From NCBI GenBank assembly GCA_021292105.1, contig CM037867.1, positions 43,229,843 through 43,293,842 of the forward strand: a stretch of DNA of 64,000 bases. Reading direction: 5' to 3'. This stretch comes from Anadara kagoshimensis. Lineage: Eukaryota; Mollusca; Bivalvia; Arcoida; Arcidae. Each line of letters begins with the position of its first letter. Position 1 is the stretch's first letter. The notes under the pieces were generated by a model. That model saw nothing but the letters and a program-made list of their open reading frames with translations, made no database searches and had not been told where the DNA came from. Shown in pieces: positions 14,901-26,000 of this stretch. Both the position numbers and the translations under genes were made by a program.

Positions 14901-16535
14901 ATATGCTGACGACTACTGTTAAACCACCAGTGACATCTGAGACAGCACCATATATGCTGACTGCTACTGGTAAGCCTCAAGTGTCAACTGAGACAACACC
15001 AGCTATGATGACTTCTACTGTTAAGCCACAAGTGTCATCTGAGACTACTACTGGTAAGCCTCAAGTGTCAACAGAGACAGCACCAGCTATAATGACTTCT
15101 ATTGTTAAGCCACAAGTGTCATCTGAGACTACTACTGGTAAGCCTCAAGTGTCAACCGAGACAGCACCAGCTATGATGACTTCTACTGTTAAGCCACAAG
15201 TGTCATCTGAGACTACTACTGGTAAGCCTCAAGTGTCAACTGAGACAGCACCAGCTATAATGACTTCTACTGTTAAGCCACAAGTGTCATCTGAGACTAC
15301 TACTGGTAAGCCTCAAGTGTCAACCGAGACAGCACCAGCTATGATGACTTCTACTGTTAAGCCACAAGTGTCATCTGAGACTACTACTGGTAAGCCTCAA
15401 GTGTCAACCGAGACAGCACCAGCTATGATGACTTCTACTGTTAAGCCACAAGTGTCATCTGAGACTACTACTGGTAAGCCTCAAGTGTCTACTGAGACAG
15501 CACCAGCTATGATGACTTCTACTGTTAAGCCACAAGTGTCATCTGAGACTACTACTGGTAAGCCTCAAGTGTCAACCGAGACAGCACCAGCTATGATGAC
15601 TTCTACTGTTAAGCCACAAGTGTCATCTGAGACTACTACTGGTAAGCCTCAAGTGTCAACCGAGACAGCACCAGCTATGATGACTTCTACTGTTAAGCCA
15701 CAAGTGTCATCTGAGACTACTACTGGTAAGCCTCAAGTGTCAACCGAGACAGCACCAGCTATGATGACTTCTACTGTTAAGCCACAAGTGTCATCTGAGA
15801 CTACTACTGGTAAGCCTCAAGTGTCAACCGAGACAGCACCAGATATGCTGATGACTACTGCTAAGCCACCAGTGTCATCTGTGACAGCACCAGATATGCT
15901 GACGACTACTGTTCAGCCACAAGTGTCATCTGAGACAACACCAGATATGCTGACCACTACCTTAAATCCACCAGTGTCATCTGAGACAACACCACATATG
16001 CAGACTTCTACTGTTAAGCCACCAGTGGCATCTGAGACAACACCAGACATGCTGACCACTACATTAAATCCAACAGTGTCATCTGAGACATCACCAGATA
16101 TGCTGACTTCTACTGTTAAGCCGCCAGTGTCATCTGAGACAGCACCAGATATGCTGACCACTACTATCAAACCACCAGTGTTATTTGAGACAACACCAGA
16201 TATGCTGACTTCTACTGTTAAGCCACAAGTGTCATCTGAGACAACACCAGATATGCTGACCACTACTGTTGTGCCACCAGTGTCATCCGAGACAACACCA
16301 GATATGCTGACCACTACTGTTGTGCCACCAGTGTCATCTGAGACAACACCAGGTATGCTGACCACTACTGTTGTGCCACCAGTGTCATCTGAGACAACAC
16401 CAGATATGCTGACATCTACTGTTGTGCCACCAGTGTCATCTGAGACAACACCAGATATGCTGACATCTATTGTTGTATCACCAGTATCATCAACAGTTGC
16501 CATGGTTACACCTGTAGTTAAATATATGTCTTCAG
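2961..16535 (+). CDS. Giant mucin (Ser/Thr/Pro-repeat) exon of a MUC4-like gene
   Basis: This exon encodes the heavily O-glycosylated mucin stalk of an extracellular protein. It opens after TTTTTCAG (acceptor at 2959-2960) in phase 1 and closes at CAG|GTTAGT (donor at 16536) in phase 1. That is 13,575 nt, about 4,520 codons. A Ser/Thr-rich lead (2961-3313) is followed by four repeat blocks: 12-residue STKSISTATEPL units, then 16-residue VPPVSSETTEVPTSTV units, then a 28-residue KPQVSSETTTGKPQVSTETA.. unit, then 16-residue PPVSSETTPDMLTTTV units. Nearly every residue is Ser, Thr, Pro, Val or Glu, with no cysteines in the repeats. The frame is lost near 5041-5400 and regained near 8345-8570, so the total length still fits both splice phases. 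The signal peptide must lie upstream of the window. Known MUC4-like proteins join such a stalk to NIDO-AMOP-VWD-EGF modules, exactly as found downstream. Confidence 0.9.
3314..4101 (+). repeat. 36-nt coding repeat, mucin block 1
   Basis: About 22 units of 36 nt encode a 12-residue repeat such as TKSISTATEPLS. Most variation is at the residue after Thr (Ala, Val, Thr, Ser, Met) and at the Pro/Gln/Thr near the end. Period 36 keeps the frame open on both strands, which explains the long antisense frame. It grades abruptly into block 2 at VSTEKTEVPTST. Confidence 0.95.
5041..5400. other. Indel-rich patch in the mucin exon
   Basis: Within about 360 bp the 48-nt unit suffers many one- or two-base losses and gains. 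Neighbouring units on both sides are clean. The reading frame moves by one across the patch. The density and single-base nature suggest uncorrected long-read consensus, not natural decay, but the sequence alone cannot decide. Confidence 0.8.
8345..8570. other. Second indel-rich patch with a ~430-450-bp duplication
   Basis: Several one-base indels in about 220 bp return the frame to that used before 5041. The patch lies inside a duplicated segment: the rare GTAGCCACATC-bearing units at 8128-8200 recur at 8577-8640, followed by the same order of variant units. This could be a real duplication, or two overlapping haplotype or read copies joined by the assembler. Confidence 0.75.
14455..15850 (+). 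repeat. 84-nt coding repeat, mucin block 3
   Basis: A compound 28-residue repeat made of KPQVSSETTTG followed by KPQVSTETAPAMMTSTV. About a dozen copies run from 14650 to 15840 after a few irregular KPPVTSETAPYML units. Late copies are almost identical, so this is the most homogeneous and presumably most recently amplified coding block. It adds lysine and methionine, which block 2 largely lacks. Confidence 0.93.
15851..16490 (+). repeat. 48-nt coding repeat, mucin block 4
   Basis: About 13 units of 16 residues of the PPVSSETTPDMLTTTV type. They are related to block 2 by the PPVSSETT core but have PDMLT in place of EVPTS. The block ends in a short unique tail (STVAMVTPVVKYMSSG) at the splice donor. 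Confidence 0.93.
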
Positions 16536-17593
16536 GTTAGTTTAATTTTGTTCAGGTTAGATAAGTTGGGGTTTAGATTTTATTTTTTATTTTTCAACTT
16601 AAGTACCTAGGTACTTCACAGTTTGTCAGTAAAAACTTTAGATGTTTTCCAGGAACTTGCAATGTAAACATTTCCAAAACATTTTGCACAAGGGCATATG
16701 TCAGACAAATAGCATACATATGAGTCATTTAATCAATTTTAAGACTTTTTGTTCCTATTCAAACCAAGTCAGTTTCTGATTAAGATGATATACTAGGAAT
16801 TATGGACAAAAATCTGAACATTATGAGCATAATCGAAATTAAAAGTCACTTGTACCAATGATTGACAAGTGGCTTTATTTTGCCTTGAATTACTACCCAA
16901 TCAAAGTAACTAAAATTTCCCAATTTTACCACTTAAATTCTCGAAATTAACATAATAATATAATGAAGTAGCTATATTTCAGAACATCACATTTTCAAGG
17001 CAGAAGGTTGTATTTAAAATGTAATAAAATCACTGGACAATACAACTTATCGGCATGGACAATTAATGCTGTCACATCATCTGAGAAAATGCTATAATTA
17101 CATATTATAGTACCATAATTATTTTATTTCTTGTTAAAATTTACAATTTATCTTTAGTTTATTTGATTGTGTTTAGATAAGTATGTGCAACAAATAAACT
17201 TTAAAGATAAACGCTGTACATTGCAACATTCATGGAGAAAACATCACAATTTTCTGATGTCATTTTCTCAGAATGTCATAAAAGCAAAATAAGTATGATT
17301 TTAACCAGACTAATCACATTTATTGTGTTACATTTCAAAAACACTATTAAACCCAGTTGAAACATTATATACAACAATGTAATTAAAATTTTAGTAGGAT
17401 TTCATTTTAAAAACCTTTCCAATTAAATTCTTTGAAAAATATTAGAAAATAATTTTCTTCTGAAAAGTGTCTGTCAAATGACTTTATCAGTCAAAGTTAA
17501 AAGTTGGTAAAGGGTACAAATTCAAGTCTTTACAAATTGTTTGACATGTTTGTGTTGTTTATTGGTGATGTTTTGATATAAGTTTTACTTCAG
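16536..17593. other. Intron, no gene seen
   Basis: Unremarkable AT-rich intron between the mucin exon and the first NIDO exon. The donor is CAG|GTTAGT and the acceptor is TACTTCAG. It contains a 16-bp palindrome centred on CCTAGG (about 16600) and a short hairpin with arms AAAGTCACTTGT and ACAAGTGGCTTT near 16850-16880. No element was recognised. Confidence 0.7.
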
Positions 17594-17721
17594 GAACTCT
17601 TCTACCATATGGAGTGTCACAAAATGATGCTAAAGGATTAAGTGGTGATGATGTTTTGGTCAAGTCTATTGATAGTCCAGTAGGATTCACTTTTGGCTGC
17701 TCAATATACAAGAACATATAT
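17594..17721 (+). CDS. NIDO-domain exon 1
   Basis: The exon is 128 nt, enters in phase 1 and leaves in phase 0 at TAT|GTAAGT. It reads LLPYGVSQNDAKGLSGDDV, then SPVGFTFGCSIYKNIY. This is the usual lead-in of NIDO (nidogen extracellular) modules: a '(L)YPYG' start, a two-acidic-residue stretch and 'F.FFG..Y..IYV.sNG'. It sits directly between the mucin stalk and the rest of NIDO, as in MUC4-like proteins. NIDO is an extracellular module of poorly defined binding role. Confidence 0.88.
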
Positions 17722-18225
17722 GTAAGTAGTATTCCCAGAGTTATTGCCCCTGTTTTATCTTTACTTTATCTCTGTTAACATCAGATAATAAAACTGAATA
17801 CTGAAAATAACTCTGCCAAAAATTTAAAGAAAATGCCCTGAAACATGTCCTTTTTTTCCTTTTGTGGTTAAAAAGTGTATGACCTCATATCAACCTCAAT
17901 TCATGACTGTAAAACGGCTTGCCGTTTGGTTGTAATGATGTTTTACTTCACATCGGCAATTTTTCAGCTGTTTGCAATGATAATTGCAAGTTTAATTTAA
18001 AATATCTAAGGATTAATCTAAGAACAAGATCGTGTATGTGTGAGAATGATGTGTTAGTGTGTTTTATGGTCTGCTTTTAAAAGCGCACACTCTGTGTTTT
18101 TAAGGTGCTAGCTCACAGATATAGTATGCCGCCGACAAGCGTACCACCACCCCCCCCCCTCCCCCAGCCATATTACACTGATAGCAGATGAACCAGTTAT
18201 TAATGAATATTTAATTTGTTTTCAG
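17722..18225. other. Intron with poly-C tract
   Basis: No gene seen. A C-rich low-complexity tract (about 18148-18175) precedes the acceptor TTTTCAG by some 50 bases. Confidence 0.7.
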
Positions 18226-18537
18226 ATATATTCTAATGGTTATGTCACATTAAATAGGAGGTGGAGCAGTAACAACCCCGTAAAATTACCTCATCCAACC
18301 ACGACAACAAGAACCATAATCGCTCCATTTTGGGGAGACTTTTATCCTGGCCCTGACACTTCAGTCTGGTATCGTGTATACAACGCTTACAACACATCTG
18401 TCATCAATCCGACACAGTTCTTCCAGGATGCTGGATTGTTTATTGTGGAACATTATGATACTAATAGCTTTACACCTGTGTATGCTGTAGTAGTTACCTG
18501 GGAGAATATGTTACCTTTAGGATATGGAAGTAATAAT
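18226..18537 (+). CDS. NIDO-domain exon 2 (core)
   Basis: The exon is 312 nt (104 codons), phase 0 to 0. It continues IYSNGYVTLNRRWS, then IIAPFWGDFYPGPDTSVWYR and VYAVVVTWENM. The 'I(A)PFW.D......V.YR' signature and the later 'VVTW' strand are the diagnostic core of NIDO. The donor AAT|GTAAGT is strong. The last ~68 nt of the exon with this donor have been tandemly multiplied downstream (see the 18470-19640 array), so many equivalent donors follow the true one. Confidence 0.93.
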
Positions 18538-19640
18538 GTAAGTATTACAGGTAGATTTACACCTGTGTATGCTGTAGTAGTTACCTGGGAGAATATGGAA
18601 GTAATAATGTAAGTATTACAGGTAGATTTACACCTGTGTATGCTGTAGTAGTTACCTTGGAGAATATGTTACCTGTAGAATAATAATGTAAGTATTACAG
18701 GTAGATTTACACCTGTGTATGCTGTAGTAGTTACCTGGGAGAATATGTTACCTGACAAATAATAATGTAAGTATTACAGGTAGATTTATACCTGTGTATG
18801 CTGTAGTAGTTACCTGGAGAATATGTTACCTGACAAATAATAATGTAAGTATTACAGGTAGATTTATACCTGTGTATGCTGTAGTAGTTACCTGGAGGAT
18901 ATGGAAGTAATAATGTAAGTATTACAGGTAGATTTACACCTGTGTATGCTGTAGTAGTTACCTGGAGGATATGGAAGTAATAATGTAAGTATTACAGGTA
19001 GATTTACACCTGTGTATGCTGTAGTAGTTACCTTGGAGAATATGTTACCTGTAGAATAATAATGTAAGTATTACAGGTAGATTTACACCTGTGTATGCTG
19101 TAGTAGTTACCTGGGAGAATATGTTACCTGTAGGATATGGAAGTAATAATGTAAGTATTACAGGTAGATTTACACCTGTGTATGCTGTAGTAGTTACCTG
19201 GAGGATATGGAAGTAATAATGTAAGTATTACAGGTAGATTTACACCTGTGTATGTTGTAGTAGTTACCTGGGAGAATATGGAAGTAATAATGTAAGTATT
19301 ACAGGTAGATTTACACCTGTGTATGCTGTAGTAGTTACCTGGAGGATATGGAAGTAATAAGTAGTATTCAGGTAGATTTACACCTGTGTATGCTGTAGTA
19401 ATTACCTGGGAGAATATGTTACCTGTAAAATAATAATGTAAGTATTACAGGTAGATTTACACCTGTGTATGCTGTAGTAGTTACCTGGGAGAATATGTTA
19501 CCTGTAGAATAATAATGTAAGTATTACAGGTATATTTACACCTGTGTATGCTGTAGTAATTACCTGGGAGAAAATGTTACCTGTAGGATACAGAACTAAT
19601 AATGTAAGTATTACAGGTAGCTGTGTATGCTGTAGTACAA
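18470..19640 (+). repeat. Exon-edge minisatellite 1 (NIDO exon 3' end plus donor), ~16 copies
   Basis: Copy 1 is the end of the NIDO exon itself, from CACCTGTGTATGCTGTAG to AATAAT followed by GTAAGTATTACAG. The same segment repeats about 16 times with unit lengths of roughly 70 to 88 bp. Length differs because the TTACCTGTAGGATATGGAAG part is variably deleted. Nearly every copy keeps AATAATGTAAGTATTACAG, a strong 5' splice site. The exon-derived part stays close to the exon copy but has lost a uniform reading frame because of length changes. Confidence 0.95.
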
Positions 19641-19885
19641 GTTCTACCACTGAATTTATATTTACTAGCCTGCTGGCTAGTTAGCCTTGAATGTTTACCA
19701 GCTAAAGCAAAAAAGTTACTAACACATACTTTTGACAGAACTTAATTCCTAAATACCATTTCATTTGAAAATGGACTAGAATTTGCGATTATATCCAAAA
19801 AGATGTCTTGAAAAATAAATCATGCTTAAATTTTTGTAGTGAGTATTATATTATTGTTCATGAATTTGTTATTTTTGTTTTACAG

Positions 19886-20076
19886 AACATAACATTCCAG
19901 TTACTGTTGATAACAGATGGCTATCAGACATATAGTTTGTATACATATGGCGCATTGAATATACAGACCCCACTGTTAAAGGTTACTATGGGGTGGCAAT
20001 ACTGGACAGAAATACAGGTACACACACCCAGCTTCACTGACCAGTTCTCACTGATTTAGTGACCACTGTATGAATA
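19886..20076 (+). CDS. NIDO-domain exon 3; 3' end disturbed
   Basis: It opens in phase 0 after TTTTACAG with NITFQLLLITDGYQTYSLY, then VTMGWQYWTEIQ. This matches the end of NIDO ('NTFQ..L.TDG..SF...Y'). The likely donor is ATA|GTAAGT at 20077. Read to that donor, this copy is out of frame. The consensus of the downstream repeat units (cacacacc form) is open there, ends ..FTDLVTTGMN in phase 1, and joins the phase-1 start of the 33209 exon (QGKAGLWIFR). So this exon copy has small indels relative to its own repeats, or the assembly is wrong here. The alternative donor CAG|GTACAC at 20018 gives phase 0 and does not fit. The start is sure, the end is inferred. Confidence 0.75.
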
Positions 20077-23000
20077 GTAAGTATCTAAGTGGACATCAGA
20101 AATACGAATACCCTACACCCAGCTTCACTGACCAGTTCTCTATTTACTGATTTAGTGACCACTGGTATGAATAGTAAGTATCTAAGTGGACATCAGAAAT
20201 ACAGACATACCCTACACACACCCAGCTTCACTGACCAGTTCTCTATTTACTGATTTAGTGACCACTGGTATGAATAGTAAGTATCTAAGTGGACATCAGA
20301 AATACAGACATACCCTACACACACCAGCTTCACTGACCAGTTCTCTATTTACTGATTTAGTGACCACTGGTAAATAGTAAGTATCTAAGTGGACATCAGA
20401 AATACAGACATACCTACACACACCAGCTTCACTGACCAGTTCTCTATTTACTGATTTAGTGACCACTGGTATAAATAGTAAGTATCTAAGTGGACATCAG
20501 AAATACAGACATACCCTACACACACCCAGCTTCACTGACCAGTTCTCTATTTACTGATTAGTGACCACTGGTATGAATAGTAAGTATCTAAGTGGACATC
20601 AGAAATACAGACATACCCTACACACCCAGCTTCACTGACCAGTTCTCTATTTACTGATTTAGTGACCACTGGTATGAATAGTAAGTATCTAAGTGGACAT
20701 CAGAAATACAGACTACCCTACACACCAGCTTCACTGACCAGTTCTCTATTTACTGATTTAGTGACCACTGGTATGAATAGTAAGTATCTAAGTGGACATC
20801 AGAAATACAGACTTACCCTACACACCCAGCTTCACTGACCAGTTCTATATTTACTGATTTAGTGACCACTGGTATGAATAGTAAGTATCTAAGTGAACAT
20901 CAGAAATACAGACATACCCTACACACACCCAGCTTCACTGACCAGTTCTATATTTACGGATTTAATGACCACTGGTGTGAATAGTAAGTATCTAAGTGGA
21001 CATCAGAAATACAGACATACCCTACACACATCCAGCTTCACTGACCAGTTCTCTATTTACTGATTTAGTGACCACTGGTATGAATAGTAAGTATCTAAGT
21101 GGACATCAGAAATACAGACATACCCTACACACATCCAGCTTCACTGACCAGTTCTCTATTTACTGATTTAGTGACCACTGGTATGAATAGTAAGTATCTA
21201 AGTGGACATCAGAAATACAGACATACCCTACACACATCCAGCTTCACTGACAGTTCTCTATTACTGATTTAGTGACCACTGGTATGAATAGTAAGTATCT
21301 AAGTGGACATCAGAAATACAGACATACCCTACACACATCCAGCTTCACTGACCAGTTCTCTATTTACTGATTTAGTGACCACTGGTATGAATAGTAAGTA
21401 TCTAAGTGGACATCAGAAATACAGACATACCCTACACACATCCAGCTCACTGACCAGTTCTATATTACTGATTTAGTGACCACTGGTATGAATAGTAAGT
21501 ATCTAAGTGGACATCAGAAATACAGACATACCCTACACACCCAGCTTCACTGACCAGTTCTATATTTACTGATTTAGTGACCACTGGTATGAATAGTAAG
21601 TATCTAAGTGGACATCAGAAATACAGACATACCCTACACACCCAGCTTCACTGACCAGTTCTATATTTACTGATTAGTGACCACTGGTATGAATAGTAAG
21701 TATCTAAGTGGACATCAGAAATACAGACATACCCTACACACACCAGCTTCACTGACCAGTTCTCTATTTACGGATTTAGTGACCACTGGTATGAATAGTA
21801 AGTATCTAAGTGGACATCAGAAATACAGACATACCCTACACACCAGCTTCACTGACCAGTTCTCTATTACTGATTTAGTGACCACTGGTATGAATAGTAA
21901 GTATCTAAGTGGACATCAGAAATACAGACATACACACACACCAGCTTCACTGACCAGTTCTCTATTTACTGATTTAGTGACCACTGGTATGAATAGTAAG
22001 TATCTAAGTGGACATCAGAAATACAGACATACCCTACACACACCAAGCTTCACTGACCAGTTCTCTATTTACTGATTTAGTGACCACTGGTATGAATAGT
22101 AAGTATCTAAGTGGACATCAGAAATACAGACATACCCACACACACCAGCTTCACTGACCAGTTCTCTATTTACTGATTTAGTGACCACTGGTATGAATAG
22201 TAAGTATCTAAGTGGACATCAGAAATACAGACATACCCTACACACACCCAGCTTCACTGACCAGTTCTCTATTTACTGATTTAGTGACCACTGGTATAAA
22301 TAGTAAGTATCTAAGTGGACATCAGAAATACAGACATACCCTACACACACCAGCTTCACTGACCAGTTCTCTATTTACTGATTTAGTGACCACTGGTATG
22401 AATAGTAAGTATCTAAGTGGACATCAGAAATACAGACATACCCTACACCCCAGCTTCACTGATCAGTTCTCTATTTACTGATTTAGTGACCACTGGTATG
22501 AATAGTAAGTATCAGTGGACATCAGAAATACAGACTTACCCTACACACCCAGCTTCACTGACCAGTTCCTATTTACTGATTTAGTGACCACTGGTATGAA
22601 TAGTAAGTATCTAAGGACATCAGAAATACAGACATACCCTACACACCCAGCTTCACTGACCAGTTCTATATTTACTGATTTAGTGACACTGGTATGAATA
22701 GTAAGTATCTAAGTGGACATCAGAAATACAGACATACCCTACACACACCCAGCTTCACTGACCAGTTCTATTTACTGATTTAGTGACCACTGGTATGAAT
22801 AGTAAGTATCTAAGTGTGGACATCAGAAATACAGACATACCCTACACACATCCAGCTTCACTGACCAGTTCTCTATTTACTGATTTAGTGACCACTGGTA
22901 TGAATAGTAAGTATCTAAGTGGACATCAGAAATACAGACATACCCTACACACATCCAGCCTTCACTGACCAGTTCTCTATTTACTGATTTAGTGACCACT

Positions 23001-26000
23001 GGTATGAATAGTAAGTATCTAGTGGACATCAGAAATACAGACATACCCTACACACATCCAGCTTCACTGACCAGTTCTCTATTTACTGATTTAGTGACCA
23101 CTCAGGTATGAATAGTAAGTATCTAAGTGGACATCAGAAATACAGACATACCCTACACACATCCAGCTTCACTGACCAGTTCTCTATTTACTGATTTAGT
23201 GACCACTGGTATGAATAGTAAGTATCTAAGTGGACATCAGAAATACAGACATACCCTACACACCCAGCTTCACTGACCAGTTCTCTATTTACTGATTTAG
23301 TGACCACTGGTATGAATAGTAAGTATCTAAGGGACATCAGAAATACAGACATACCTACACACCAAGCTTCACTGACCAGTTCTCTATTTACTGATTTAGT
23401 GACCACTGGTATGAATAGTAAGTATCTAAGTGGACATCAGAAATACAGACATACCTACACACACCAAGCTTCACTGACCAGTTCTCTATTTACTGATTTA
23501 GTGACCACTGGTATGAATAGTAAGTATCTAAGTGGACATCAGAAATACAGACATACCCTACACACACCCAGCTTCACTGACCAGTTCTCTATTTACTGAT
23601 TTAGTGACCACTGGTATGAATAGTAAGTATCTAAGTGGACATCAGAAATACAGACATACCCTACACACACCGGCTTCACTGACCAGTTCTCTATTTACTG
23701 ATTTAGTGACCACTGGTATGAATAGTAAGTATCTAAGTGGACATCAGAAATACAGACATACCCTACACACACCCAGCTTCACTGACCAGTTCTCTATTTA
23801 CTGATTTAGTGACCACTGGTATGAATAGTAAGTATCTAAGTGGACATCAGAAATACAGACATACCCTACACACACCAGTCTTCACTGACCAGTTCTCTAT
23901 TTACTGATTTAGTGACCACTGGTATGAATAGTAAGTATCTAAGTGGACATCAGAAATACAGACATACCCTACACACCAGCTTCACTGACCAGTTCTCTAT
24001 TACTGATTTAGTGACCACTGGTATGAATAGTAAGTATCTAAGTGGACATCAGAAATACAGACATACCCTACACACCCAGCTTCACTGACCAGTTCTCTAT
24101 TTACGATTTAGTGACACTGGTAGAATAGTAAGTATCTAAGTGGACATCAGAAATACAGACTACCCTACACACACCCAGCTTCACTGACCAGTTCTCTATT
24201 TACTGATTTAGTGACCACTGTATGAATAGTAAGTATCTAAGTGGACATCAGAAATACAGACATAGCCTACACACACCCAGCTTCACTGACCAGTTCTCAT
24301 ATTTATGATTTAGTGACCACTGGTATGAATAGTAAGTATCTAAGTGGACATCAGAAATACAGACATACCCTACACACTCCAGCTTCACTGACCAGTTCTA
24401 TATTTACTGATTTAGTGACCACTGGTATGAATAGTAAGTATCTAAGTGGACATCAGAAATACAGACATACCCTACACACACATCCAGCTTCACTGACCAG
24501 TTCTATTTACTGATTTAGTGACCACTGGTATGAATAGTAAGTATCTAAGTGGACATCAGAAATACAGACATACCCTACACACACCCGGCTTCACTGACCA
24601 GTTCCTATTACTGATTTAGTGACCACTGGTATGAATAGTAAGTATCTAAGTGGACATCAGAAATACAGACATACCCTACACACATCCAGCTTCACTGACA
24701 GTTCTCTATTTACTGATTTAGTGACCACTGGTATGAATAGTAAGTATCTAAGTGGACATCAGAAATACAGACATACCCTACACACATCAGCTTCACTGAC
24801 CAGTCTTATTTACTGATTTAGTGACCACTGGTATGAATAGTAAGTAATCTAAGTGGACATCAGAAATACAGACATACCCTACACACACCAGCTTCACTGA
24901 CCAGTTCCTATATTACTGATTTAGTGACCACTGGTATGAATAGTAAGTATCTAAGTGGACATCAGAAATACAGACATACCTACACACACCAAGCTTCACT
25001 GACCAGTTCTATTTACTGATTTAGTGACCACTGGTATGAATAGTAAGTATCTAAGTGGACATCAGAAATACAGACATACCCTACACACCCAGCTTCACTG
25101 ACCAGTTCTCTATTACTGATTTAGTGACCACTGGTATGAATAGTAAGTATCTAAGTGGACATCAGAAATACAGACATACCCTACACACACCAGCTTCACT
25201 GACCAGTTCTATTACGGATTAGTGACCACTGGTATGAATAGTAAGTATCTAAGTGGACATCAGAAATACAGACATACCCTACACACACCCAGCTTCACTG
25301 ACCAGGTCTCTATTTACTGATTTAGTGACCACTGGTATAATAGTAAGTATCTAAGTGGAAATCATAAATACAGACTACCCTACACAAACCCGCTTCACTG
25401 ACCAGTTCTCTATTACTGATTAGTGACACATGTATGAATAGTAAGTATCTAAGTGGACATCAGAAATACAGACATACCCTACACACATCCATCCACTGAC
25501 CAGTTCTCTATTTACTGATTTAGTGACCAATGGTATGAATAGTTAAGTATCTAAGTGGACATCAGAAATACAGACATACCTACACACCCAGCTTCATGAA
25601 CCAGTTCTCTATTTACTGATTTAGTGACCACTGGTATGAATAGTAAGTATCTAAGTGGACATCAGAAATACAGACATACCCTACACACACCAAGCTTCAC
25701 TGACCAGTTCTATTTACTGATTTAGTGACCACTGGTATGAATAGTAAGTATCTAAGTGGACATCAGAAATACAGACTACCCTACACACACCCAGCTCACT
25801 GACCAGTTCTCTATTACTGATTAGTGACCACTGGTATGAATAGTAAGTATCTAAGTGGACATCAGAAATACAGACATACCTACACACATCCAGCTTCACT
25901 GACCAGTTCTCTATTTACTGATTTATTGACCACTGGTATGAATAGTAAGTCTAAGTGGCATCAGAAATACAGACATAGCCTACACACACCAAGCTTCACT

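Noticed and set aside
20018-20023. CAG|GTACAC as the donor of NIDO exon 3
   Set aside because: It would end the exon in phase 0, while the next exon (33209) needs phase 1. The ATA|GTAAGT donor gives the right phase with the repeat consensus.
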